The notes below the pieces were generated by a model. It saw only the letters and a list, made by a program, of their open reading frames with translations, had not been told where the DNA came from and did no database searches. Of a DNA stretch of 64,000 bases, positions 26,401 through 33,858 are shown piece by piece. The stretch is from Myxococcus landrumus (GTDB lineage: Bacteria > Myxococcota > Myxococcia > Myxococcales > Myxococcaceae). The DNA lies in NCBI RefSeq assembly GCF_017301635.1, contig NZ_CP071091.1, forward strand, positions 6,274,001 to 6,338,000, read 5' to 3'. Made by a program: the position numbers and the translations under genes. How positions within the stretch are numbered: position 1 is the stretch's first letter; every line of letters starts with the position of its first letter.

Positions 26401-26659
26401 TCGCGGTGGCCGTCGTCTCCTTCGGGTCCACGCCGCTGATGGCGAAGATGGCGTCCTCGATGGGCTCGACGATTTCACGCTCCACCGTCTCGGGTGCGGC
26501 GCCTGGGTAGACGATGCTGACCGCGATGACGGGAGCCTGGACGTCCGGGAACTCGTCCGTCTCGAGCTGCCACAGCGCGACCAGGCCGAAGATGACCAGG
26601 GTCACCATCGCGGTGATGGTGACGATGGGACGCTTGATGGCGAAGTCGGAGATGAACAC
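23465..26659 (-). CDS. RND efflux transporter, HAE-1/AcrB-like permease
   Basis: A 1,064-aa inner-membrane pump of the resistance-nodulation-division family. It has the twelve-helix layout with two large periplasmic loops. N-terminal FISDFAIKRPIVTITAMV and DEFPDVQAPVIAVSIVYPGAAPETVE are typical. The proton-relay aspartates lie in LIDDAIVVRENI in helix 4. The C-terminus (PGGDERPHHGGGGTPRPAPQ) is a hydrophilic tail. GTG 26659 has GGAG 8 bases upstream and follows the adaptor gene by 30 bases. It works with the adaptor at 26690-27922 and an outer-membrane channel that is not encoded in this window. Cargo unknown (drug, dye or metal). Confidence 0.9.
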   Translation of the reverse strand: MFISDFAIKRPIVTITAMVTLVIFGLVALWQLETDEFPDVQAPVIAVSIVYPGAAPETVEREIVEPIEDAIFAISGVDPKETTATATDGLATFTVFFEFEKDIQEASQDIRDAISSKRADLPREMEEPVLTRFDPADAPIVSLTLTSERLDVAALSRVADPLVVGELRSVPGVAQANVVGDVEREMTVQLKPEALQAARISLAEVVTALGAQNLAAPVGRINSPLEEESIRLKGRLETPEEFQSMAVATRDGQVIRLGQLGEVFVGSEEPRTLALYDGVQAVGIDVLKSKGYSTTEVADAVRERVKALEQRLPSGVKLAIVRDAGVRVESAVENVQSALVEGALLTVLVVFLFLNSWRSTVITGLALPVSVLAAFISVWVFGFTLNTMSLLGLTLAIGILIDDAIVVRENIVRHIEMGKDHYTASREGTSEIGLAVSATTFSIVAVFVPVAFMYGVAGQWFKPFALTIACAVLVSLFVSFSLDPMLSAYWPDPQVEQGARRGVISRILSRFNTWFDRQADRYKGVIAWALDHRLAMVLVAVGSLVGALALQGTVGGAGFVPVSDRSEVELLVETPPGSSLEYTRRKVEEVTRVARAHPEVAYTYSTIGVPLPLSAPGVDQALVYVRLKPKAEREVSQDALGSTLRTELARVGGAKVSVFTSGFGGAFKQIQLELRGSDQKTLTELARRVQREVEQVPGAVDVGLSTRGQKPELEVDLNRGLAGQLGVTVGQVAQVLRPAFAGLDVGDWVDPSGETRDVMVRLAPEARDNPDDLARLPILVGASPQGVPQLIPLGQVADIRQSLGPAQITHLDRERVINVQANVQGRSLTEVMRDIQTRLGAVELPAGYTLTTGGESADQEEVFSRVFLALGVAVLLMYLILVIQFGSFLDPLAILLSLPLSLIGVVLALLITGDTLNIMSLIGVILLMGIVAKNAILLIDFAKWSHEKGMPLREALIEAGRIRLRPIIMTTFALVAGMIPVAIGSGEGGDFRAPLGRAVIGGTITSTLLTLLVIPTVYEILVDTRTWLGRRMRKVFRSRTPGGDERPHHGGGGTPRPAPQAPQK

Positions 26660-26689
26660 GGGTGTCTCCCTCTTCCGATGAGGAGTGGC

Positions 26690-27922
26690 TCAGGGCTTGG
26701 GTTGCTTCGACGGCGCGTCCTTCGGGGTGCCTCCATCCGCTTCGGAAGCGCCACCTCCGCCCACGCCGAGCGCGTCCTCTCCTCCTGGCGATGCGTTCTC
26801 GCGCGGTGACTCCACCTTGACGCGTGCGCCCTCACGGACCGCGTCTCGCGCGGAGCCCAGCAGCACCACGTCTCCTTCCTGGAGCCCCTGGCGCACCTCC
26901 ACGCGCTTCTCGACATCGTCGCGCAGGCCCAGTTGCACGGGGACACGCTCCACGCGCTCCTCGCGCACCCGGAGGACCTGCGGCTTGCCCTCCGAATCAT
27001 CGAGCGCCCCCAGCGGCACGGAGAGCCCCTGCGCCGTCTTCGCGGCCACGCGCCCCTCCGCGAACAGCCCCGCGAGGAGCTGGAGGTCCGTGTTGGGAAT
27101 GGCCACGTAGATGCGCACCTGCCCCGAGCCCGCCTCCACCACCGGGTTGATGTGCTCCACCTTCCCCGTGAAGGAGCGGTCTCCGTACCCCGTGACCTTG
27201 AACTCCACCGGCGTCCCCACCTTCACCTGCCCCAACTGCGCGGCCGGCACCGAGGCCTCCAGGCGCAAGGTGCGTGGGTCCACCACGGTGAACAGCGCGG
27301 CGCCGGGCTGCACGACGTCACCCTCGCTCGCGTGCCGCTCGCTCACCACGCCCGCGATGGGCGCCACCACGCGCGTGCGCCCCAACTGCTCCTGCGCCAG
27401 GGCGAGCCGCGAGCGCGCCTCCGCGAGCTGCCCCTTCGCCTGCGCCACGGACAACTGGGCCCGCTCGAAGTCGCGCTGGGTGATGACTCCCGCCTGGGCC
27501 AGCTTCGCGTTGCGAGCCTCATCTGACTCCGCCACCCGCAAGGCATTGCGCGCCGTCTCCACCGTCGTGCGCGCGGCGATGACCTGGTCCCTCAGCGTCG
27601 CATCATCGATGCGCGCGAGAGGCTGGTCCTTGCGCACCACCTGCCCTTGCTGGGCCTGGACATCGAGGATGGTGCCGCCGACCTGCGCTCGCACCGACGC
27701 GGCCGTGCGGGCCTGGAGTGAGCCGGAGATGCCGGGGCCGGAGCGCAGCTCGCCTTGCTGCACGAGCGCCACGTTCTCCCGCCCCAACGTCACCAGCGGC
27801 TCCGTGGGCTGCGCCGCCTCGCTCGAGCCTTTCTTGCAACCCGTCAGCGCGCAGGCCATCGCCAGCAACAGGCCCGCGAGTCCCCTCGTGGCCGCCCGCC
27901 TTGTTCGTTGGGCTTGTCTCAC
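26690..27922 (-). CDS. RND periplasmic adaptor (membrane fusion) lipoprotein
   Basis: A 410-aa HlyD/AcrA-like subunit. Lipoprotein signal with lipobox ALTGCKKG; barrel-sandwich halves (AQVGGTILDVQAQQGQVVRKDQPLARID and VVAPIAGVVSERHASEGDVVQPG) separated by an alpha-helical hairpin with many Ala/Glu/Gln; then beta-barrel and membrane-proximal domains. The extreme C-terminus (about 40 residues) is Gly/Pro/Ser-rich and probably disordered. GTG 27922 has GGAGG 7 bases upstream. It is the first gene of a two-gene operon with the RND permease, 30 bases apart. Confidence 0.9.
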   Translation of the reverse strand: MRQAQRTRRAATRGLAGLLLAMACALTGCKKGSSEAAQPTEPLVTLGRENVALVQQGELRSGPGISGSLQARTAASVRAQVGGTILDVQAQQGQVVRKDQPLARIDDATLRDQVIAARTTVETARNALRVAESDEARNAKLAQAGVITQRDFERAQLSVAQAKGQLAEARSRLALAQEQLGRTRVVAPIAGVVSERHASEGDVVQPGAALFTVVDPRTLRLEASVPAAQLGQVKVGTPVEFKVTGYGDRSFTGKVEHINPVVEAGSGQVRIYVAIPNTDLQLLAGLFAEGRVAAKTAQGLSVPLGALDDSEGKPQVLRVREERVERVPVQLGLRDDVEKRVEVRQGLQEGDVVLLGSARDAVREGARVKVESPRENASPGGEDALGVGGGGASEADGGTPKDAPSKQPKP

Positions 27923-28107
27923 CGCGCGCCTCCGTTCTCCGCCAGTCGCTCCCCTGCCCCTGGCGGGCCGGCTAAACGTGGTGTCGACTCCTTGCCTCCG
28001 GAAGTCGCCCGTCCCCCTCTCCCTGCCCCATGAGACAGAGAAAGGCCGGCTGCTCCCGGGCGCACCGGGCAGCCAGCTTCAGCGAGCGATTGTCCGCGCG
28101 GCCGTGC

Positions 28108-29094
28108 TCAGTACGGGCCCTGCGTCCCGGCGACCGGGATTTCACTCATCAGCAACGTCCCCAAGAGGAAGCTCGTGGGCAGGCCACAGACCGGAATCAG
28201 CGAACGCGAAGGGCACAGCACCTCGCGCCCTCGCGCCCTCGTCGTCTGCGCCCGGCAACGCGAGCCCTGCGCGTCCCACTCCGCTTCCACGCTCCACCCC
28301 TCGGAGTCCCGCTGCACACCCGAGGCGTCGTACAGATTCACCCACGTCCCATCCACCGTGAATGAAGTGCCATCACCGCAGAAGTCCGCGCGCACCATGC
28401 GCGTGCAGGCCTGGTGCAGCGTCCCCAGGTCATGCCCACCCGCCACGCCGCCCCACGGCCGATAGCCGAAGCGCATGCACTTGGCGATGGCCGCGCCCTC
28501 GCAAGCGAAGGTGAAGGACTGCGAGTCCTCCGTCTTCGAGCCGCCCCCCGCGACGCCCTGCCGGTAGTCCCAACGGCCCGACACAGCAATCGCGCCCAAC
28601 GTGCCGCCGCCCTCCGCCGTGCAGATGGGCCTCCACGCGTCCTCGTCCCGCGAGTAGTAGGAGACGCGATAGACCCAGAGGTCCGCGTTCGCGCCCGTGC
28701 CCGGCTGGATGTCGTCCACGCGCAGGGAGACGGTGGTGCCCTCTCCCAGCTCGCCGACGAAACTTGCGCCCAGGAAGTCCATGCCGGAGACGTGGCCGCT
28801 CGCGGACTCGGCGTGGAAGACGCTGCCCTCCAGCCACGTCTGCGTCAGCGCGCTGGCGCGAGGATTCGCCCGGCGCGCGCCATCGAAGCGCACCGCCACC
28901 AACATCCCCGACAGGTCCGTGCCGTTGAGATTGCGGCCATTCAAGTTGCGGCCATTCAGGTTGCGACCGTTGGGCGCCGATAACTCGGCCACCCGAGTCT
29001 CCAGCGAGTCGCGCGACTCCACCTCCACCGCGCCCTCACACCCCATCAGCCCGACGGCGATGAGCATCGCCCCAACCTTCCACCTCGCCACCAT
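28108..29094 (-). CDS. ADYC-domain-type lipoprotein with pentapeptide-like repeats
   Basis: A 328-aa lipoprotein. Signal peptide MVARWKVGAMLIAVGLMGC, then a spacer holding four copies of an NGRNL-type unit (about residues 40-60), reading NLNGR NLNGR NLNGT DLSG, a pentapeptide-repeat pattern. The rest is Cys-rich with paired cysteines. MVRADFCGDG near residue 235 fits the 'ADYC' motif of a family common in myxobacteria, though the Tyr is Phe here. Function unknown; likely surface-exposed. CAGGAGG lies 9 bases before ATG 29094. Frames extending further upstream lack coding bias. Confidence 0.75.
   Translation of the reverse strand: MVARWKVGAMLIAVGLMGCEGAVEVESRDSLETRVAELSAPNGRNLNGRNLNGRNLNGTDLSGMLVAVRFDGARRANPRASALTQTWLEGSVFHAESASGHVSGMDFLGASFVGELGEGTTVSLRVDDIQPGTGANADLWVYRVSYYSRDEDAWRPICTAEGGGTLGAIAVSGRWDYRQGVAGGGSKTEDSQSFTFACEGAAIAKCMRFGYRPWGGVAGGHDLGTLHQACTRMVRADFCGDGTSFTVDGTWVNLYDASGVQRDSEGWSVEAEWDAQGSRCRAQTTRARGREVLCPSRSLIPVCGLPTSFLLGTLLMSEIPVAGTQGPY
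28931..28975 (-). repeat. 15-bp in-frame tandem repeat
   Basis: Three consecutive 15-base units (TTGCGGCCATTCAAG, TTGCGGCCATTCAGG, TTGCGACCGTTGGGC on the plus strand), the first two identical except for one base. They encode the repeated NGRNL of the ADYC-type lipoprotein. Exact-length in-frame units can gain or lose copies by slippage. Confidence 0.8.
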
Positions 29095-29285
29095 GACACT
29101 GAACCTCCTGAGACAACGGACAGCACACAAGGTTCGCAGGGGCTTGCTCGCTCGCAAGCCGCGATGGTCAGCCGTGGACAGAAGCATCGTCCGCGCGGAG
29201 GCGGCCTCGCGCGCGACGCAGCGCGGACGCGGGGTTCCAACGTCCGGTGGACGCGCGGCCCTCCCGGCCTCCTCGGTGATGAGCG

Positions 29286-32200
29286 TCAGGGCGTCGACGA
29301 CGGAGGGTCCGCGCACACGCGCAGGCCCATGCCCACGTCTCGCAACGACGCCTCCGGCAACTCCCGGTTCGTCGAACGCGCGGAGGTGGCCGCGAAACCA
29401 AAGCTCCCGCCGCGCGCCACGGCCCGCCCCGGCTCCAACCAGGAGCGCGTCCACTCCCAGACGTTGCCCGCCATGTCGTCCACGCCGAACGGACTGCGCG
29501 ACGCGGGATGACTGCCCACGACATCCGGGCCGAAACCTCCCGGCTGCTTGCCGTACGTGGTGTCGATGTTCGCGTCGTCCGGGCCCAGCCTGTCGCCATG
29601 AGGGAACTCGCGGCCATCCACGCCTCGCGCCGCCCGCTCCCACTCCAGCTCCGAGCACAGCCTCGCCCCCGGCACCCGGCCACTGAGCGACAACCACGCT
29701 ACATATGCTTCCGCATCACGGAATGAGACGCCGCTCACCGGGAAGAGGAGCCAGTCCTGCTCCTGTCGGCGCGAGCGGGTGGCGTACCGCACGGGCTCTC
29801 CGGCGCGGGCCTCGTAGCGCACGTCGCCGGGTTGGAAGCTCAGCCTCCAGACACCCTCGACGGAGTCCAGGGACAGGGCGCCTCCGTAGCCACCTGTCCC
29901 CACGTGGGGCCGATGCGCGGCGCGCTGGTTGACAGGGAGGGACTCCAGGAAGGCGAGCCATTCGGAGTACGTCACCTCGTGGCGCGCGATGAGGAAGCCC
30001 GGCACCGGCACCGCGTGCTGCGGCACCGCGTTGAAGAACTCGCGGACGCTGGCGTCGGCGGCACTGCCGAAGCGCACCTCGCCCGGTGGGACGAAGACGT
30101 AGCCCGCGGGTATCGAGCCCTCACGAGGCAGACGCAATTCCAGACGCCGAGCCTCTCCGCGTCGCAACAGCAGCGGCTGGGTCACCGGCTCATGGTGCGG
30201 GGCGCGCAGGGTGAGAAGATAGGAGCCAGGGGGGACAGTGATGTCCATCCAGGACTCGGACTCCAGCGGCAACGGTTCGCCGGGCTGCTCTTCGCCTTGC
30301 GAGTCGCGCGTCAGGGGACGCAGCGCCACCTCGACGTCATGGGCGGCGACGTCCACCGTGAGGCGCGCAGGCGCGGTCCACTGCTTCCAGCGGGTGCCTT
30401 GTGCGTCGTAGAGGCGCAGGCGCTGCAGGAGCGTGGGCAGCGTGGCCAGCTCTCCATCCTGCTCGGCCCAGAGGGCGCGCTCGTAGAGGAACTCCGCGAG
30501 GGCGTCGCGCACGTCGGAACGCTCGGGGGCCAACGCCAGGGCTCGCTCCAGGCGCCCGGCGACTCCGTCGAAGCGGTGGCGGACCTGGGAGGCCTGCGTG
30601 ACGCTCTTGCCCCAGAGCCGGTCCGCCTCGACCTTCTGGCCACTGCCGTAGAAACGGAAGGCCTCGGCACGCTCGGAGAGGAGCAGGTCCTTGGCCTGCA
30701 ACGCCGAGCCGAGGGAAACGCTCGCGTCCTCGAGCTCCGCGCGCACCGTGCGCTCCAGGCTCCAACGGTCGCGCAGCTTCAGCCCGCCGTAGACCAGCCC
30801 GAGCGACACGAGGAAGCCCGCGACCAGTGCCTGCCGGAGGGTCCGACTCCGCACAAGCGTGCGGCGCGAGGCTCGCAGGAAGTCCTGCTCGCGGCGGGTC
30901 AGCTCTCCGGCGTCCAGCACCGCGGCCTCGGCGAGCTGGCGCGAGCCCCAGAGCAGCTCGCGCGAGTGGCCGTGCTTCTCCCAGTGCGCGGCGGCGGCTT
31001 CGAGCAGGGCCTGGACCTCGCGGCGCTCGGCGGCTTCCGCGAGCCAGTGCGCCAGCGAGCGCCATCCCGAGAGGAGCGCTTCATGGGCCAGCTCGTAGGA
31101 CGTTCCTTCCGGGGCTTCTCTCGCGACCAGCAGGCGTGCGCGGACGAGCGCTTCCAGTGCGGCGCGGTAGCGTGGGTCTTCACCCGCCAGCTCGCGGTCT
31201 GTCTTTCGCGCGCGGGTGCCATCGGCGGTGACGAGTCGGAGGAGGACACCTCGGGCCGCGACGCGCTGGTCGGGGAGCAGGCGCTCCACCGCTGCGTCCG
31301 CGTGTCGGGCCAATGCGCCGGCCACTCCCCCCAGGGAGTCGAGCGCGGCCTGAGTAATCACCTGGGCCTTCTCGTCGCGAGCCTCCCAGAGCTCCGCGAG
31401 GGCGAACTGGAGCAGAGGGAGTCCGCCCTCCGCCGCCGCAGCCGCGACGAGCGAGTCCACCAGGAGCTCCGATTCGAAGCGCACGCCCTTCACGTGGGCG
31501 GGGCCGGTGACGGCTTCGCGCGTCTCCTCGGGGGTCAGGGCGCGGAGCAGGTACAGCGCTTCGGGCACCTCGGCGCCCAGGCCGGGCACGGTGGTCAATC
31601 GCGTGAGGAAGTCGCTGCGACTGGAGGCCAGGAGACGCACGCCGCTGGCACCCTCCGCGAGTCCTCCCAGTGCTTGCCCCGCCAGCGCGGCCTCGGTCGG
31701 GTCGGAGAGGGTCGCCAGTTCCTCGAGCTGGTCCACGTAGACGAGCAGCCCCTCATGAGCACCCAACCGCGCTCGCAGCCTGCGCGCGAGGCTGGCGGGC
31801 TCCGAGCGGAGCGCTTCGGCGAGCGAGTCCTCGTCAATGGACAGGAAGGGCGCGAGCACGGCGGACAGTGCAGCCACGGGCCTTCGGCCTGGGACGAGTC
31901 GGACGGTGTGCCAGCGTCGTCCGTCCTCGAGTCCTCCGTCGACGACGGCGGGGAGGATGCCCGCGAGACACAGCGAGGACTTGCCCACGCCGGAGTCTCC
32001 GGTGATGAGCAGGAAGGGCTCGGCGCGCAGACGCTCCACGACAGCCTGGCGCTCGCGGCGGCGGCCGAAGAAGAGGGCGCGGTGTTCTGCTTCGAAGGCG
32101 CGCAGTCCTCGGTAGGGATTGCCATCCGGGACGAGCGAGGGGGAGTCATCGCGCGCGAGGGCTTCGAGGACTTCCAGGAGCTGGGCCGCGGAGACGAAGC

Positions 32201-33158
32201 GCTCGGAGGGGTCTCGTCGCAGGCAGCGGTCGATGATGGTGGCGAAGGTGGTGTCCACGAGCGGCGCCACCTGGATGAGGGGTGGAGCGTCCTGGTTCCG
32301 GACCACGTTTGGCAGCTCGCGCCAGGGGACCTCGCGGAAGGGGCCTCGGCCCGCGCAGAGCTCGTAGAGGACGGTGCCCAGGGAGTACACGTCGCTGCGG
32401 GCCGTGAGCTCCTCGCCGGCCCAGGCTTCGGGAGACATGTAGTACGGCGTGCCGACGAGCGAGCCCTGTGGAAGCGAGGGGAGGAACACGCCGTCCAGCG
32501 AGCGGGGGGAGCCTCGGGGAGAGTCGTCCGGGTCCAGGTCGGCGGGGAGCTCGGGAGGGACTGGGTTGCGCGGAGGGACGGGGTCCTCCGAACCCGCCGC
32601 GTTGTCGAGGAGCTTGGCGAGGCCGAAGTCGAGCAGCTTCACGGTGCCGCCCTCGGTGAGGACGGCGTTGCCGGGCTTGATGTCGCGGTGGAGGACACCT
32701 CGGCGGTGGGCGGCGCACAGGCCGCGAGCGAGGTCCTGGCCGATGGTGAGCACCTGCTCCCAGCTCACGGGCTTCACGAGCCGGTCGAGGCTCACGCCAC
32801 GGATGAACTCGGAGACGAGGTAGGGCTGTTCGTCGAGCTGGCCGACCCGGTAGAGGGTGACGACGTTGGGGTGCTGGATGCGAGCAGCGGCGCGGGCTTC
32901 GACGAGGAATCGGGCGAGTGCGTGGGGGCCGAGGGTGGGGATGAACTTCACGGCCACGGGGCGCTCGAGCAGCGTGTCGTGAGCCAGGTACACGCGGCCC
33001 GTCCGCCCCCGTCCGATGGGCCGCACGATGCGGTACTCGTCGAACTCCGGGGGCGGAGTCCACGCGTCCGGCTGCGGGGAGGCGGCAGGGGTTCCCACTC
33101 CCAGGGCGTATCCATTCCGACGGAGAACGGCAACCTGCCACCCCGGAGGAACAGCCAC
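29286..33158 (-). CDS. Ser/Thr protein kinase - STAND ATPase - formylglycine-enzyme-like fusion
   Basis: A 1,290-residue multidomain protein. Kinase, about residues 40-320: glycine loop IGRGRTGRVYLA, Lys71, HRDIKPGN with Asp159, DFG at Asp177. From about 345 comes a STAND-type NTPase (NPYRGLRAFEAEHRALFFGR, Walker A GDSGVGKSS with Lys393, VDQLEEL), like the nSTAND1 module linked to myxobacterial kinases. One membrane helix at about 775-797. The C-terminal third, from about 1020 (VPPGEVRFGS), is a formylglycine-generating-enzyme/SUMF1-like fold with GNVWEWTRSW and ARGGSF. Such folds often act as binding modules rather than as enzymes. It is probably a membrane signalling receptor with the kinase inside and the C-terminal part outside. 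GTG 33158 lacks a clear ribosome site, so the exact start is uncertain. It follows the response regulator by 59 bases. Confidence 0.85.
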   Translation of the reverse strand: MAVPPGWQVAVLRRNGYALGVGTPAASPQPDAWTPPPEFDEYRIVRPIGRGRTGRVYLAHDTLLERPVAVKFIPTLGPHALARFLVEARAAARIQHPNVVTLYRVGQLDEQPYLVSEFIRGVSLDRLVKPVSWEQVLTIGQDLARGLCAAHRRGVLHRDIKPGNAVLTEGGTVKLLDFGLAKLLDNAAGSEDPVPPRNPVPPELPADLDPDDSPRGSPRSLDGVFLPSLPQGSLVGTPYYMSPEAWAGEELTARSDVYSLGTVLYELCAGRGPFREVPWRELPNVVRNQDAPPLIQVAPLVDTTFATIIDRCLRRDPSERFVSAAQLLEVLEALARDDSPSLVPDGNPYRGLRAFEAEHRALFFGRRRERQAVVERLRAEPFLLITGDSGVGKSSLCLAGILPAVVDGGLEDGRRWHTVRLVPGRRPVAALSAVLAPFLSIDEDSLAEALRSEPASLARRLRARLGAHEGLLVYVDQLEELATLSDPTEAALAGQALGGLAEGASGVRLLASSRSDFLTRLTTVPGLGAEVPEALYLLRALTPEETREAVTGPAHVKGVRFESELLVDSLVAAAAAEGGLPLLQFALAELWEARDEKAQVITQAALDSLGGVAGALARHADAAVERLLPDQRVAARGVLLRLVTADGTRARKTDRELAGEDPRYRAALEALVRARLLVAREAPEGTSYELAHEALLSGWRSLAHWLAEAAERREVQALLEAAAAHWEKHGHSRELLWGSRQLAEAAVLDAGELTRREQDFLRASRRTLVRSRTLRQALVAGFLVSLGLVYGGLKLRDRWSLERTVRAELEDASVSLGSALQAKDLLLSERAEAFRFYGSGQKVEADRLWGKSVTQASQVRHRFDGVAGRLERALALAPERSDVRDALAEFLYERALWAEQDGELATLPTLLQRLRLYDAQGTRWKQWTAPARLTVDVAAHDVEVALRPLTRDSQGEEQPGEPLPLESESWMDITVPPGSYLLTLRAPHHEPVTQPLLLRRGEARRLELRLPREGSIPAGYVFVPPGEVRFGSAADASVREFFNAVPQHAVPVPGFLIARHEVTYSEWLAFLESLPVNQRAAHRPHVGTGGYGGALSLDSVEGVWRLSFQPGDVRYEARAGEPVRYATRSRRQEQDWLLFPVSGVSFRDAEAYVAWLSLSGRVPGARLCSELEWERAARGVDGREFPHGDRLGPDDANIDTTYGKQPGGFGPDVVGSHPASRSPFGVDDMAGNVWEWTRSWLEPGRAVARGGSFGFAATSARSTNRELPEASLRDVGMGLRVCADPPSSTP

Positions 33159-33217
33159 GGGATGGGAGGAGTCAGCGGCGAGTGTCGGGCGGTGGGCACT
33201 CCTCCGGTACGCAGGCG

Positions 33218-33688
33218 TCAGCCTTCCTGTCCGTCTCTCCTACGTGCCTTGCTGGGCTTGAGCATGTTTCGAATCTTGTTCTCGAGGTCCTGAGGCAGAC
33301 ACGGCTTCGCGACGAACTCGTCGGCACCAGCCTGTCGGGCATGTTCCGCGTTGCCTGAGAGGACATGGCCCGACAGGGCCATCACAGGGATGTCCCGCGT
33401 CCGGGAGTCCTGCTTGATGCGCCGGGTCGCCTCCCAGCCATCCATGATGGGGAGGGACAGGTCCATGAGGATGATATCGGGCTCACGGGACTGGGCCTTC
33501 TCCACCGCCTCGGCGCCATCCTTGGCCGTCTCCACCTCGAAGCCGACGAACTCCAGGTACTCCGCATACATCTCGCGGGCGTCGTCGAAGTCATCGACCA
33601 CGAGGACCCGTTTGCGGCCCGTCCGTGGGTCGACCGACGCGTCGGCCGACTCCAAGGCTTCTGCTGTGGGGGTGGCCGTTCGCCTCAT
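33218..33688 (-). CDS. Single-domain response regulator (receiver protein)
   Basis: A 156-aa protein that is almost all receiver domain (about residues 27-145): acidic pair Asp32/Asp33, phospho-acceptor Asp76 (IILMDLSLP), Ser106 (MALSG) and Lys128 (AKPC). No output domain follows, so it would act by protein contact, as CheY-like regulators do. ATG 33688 has GAGG 11 bases upstream and restores a normal start. The next gene on the strand is the kinase fusion, 59 bases on, which suggests one transcript and linked signalling; no histidine kinase is in the window. Confidence 0.85.
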   Translation of the reverse strand: MRRTATPTAEALESADASVDPRTGRKRVLVVDDFDDAREMYAEYLEFVGFEVETAKDGAEAVEKAQSREPDIILMDLSLPIMDGWEATRRIKQDSRTRDIPVMALSGHVLSGNAEHARQAGADEFVAKPCLPQDLENKIRNMLKPSKARRRDGQEG

Positions 33689-33858
33689 TGAACAGACGCC
33701 TCTCGTGTGGGGAAACGAAGGCACACAATCTATGCATGCCCTCTTTGTCGTGCCCACCCCACCCCGCCCCATGAGGCTGATTCCCTGCGTTCAGTGGAGA
33801 ACGGTGGCCTCATGAGAGGCCACCATCTCCATTCATCACGGAAATGCGCGACGTCCGC

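Noticed and set aside
29832..33293. Open frame of 1,153 codons antisense to the kinase fusion
   Set aside because: No motif and an odd composition; the opposite strand carries an ordered set of kinase, STAND and FGE motifs.
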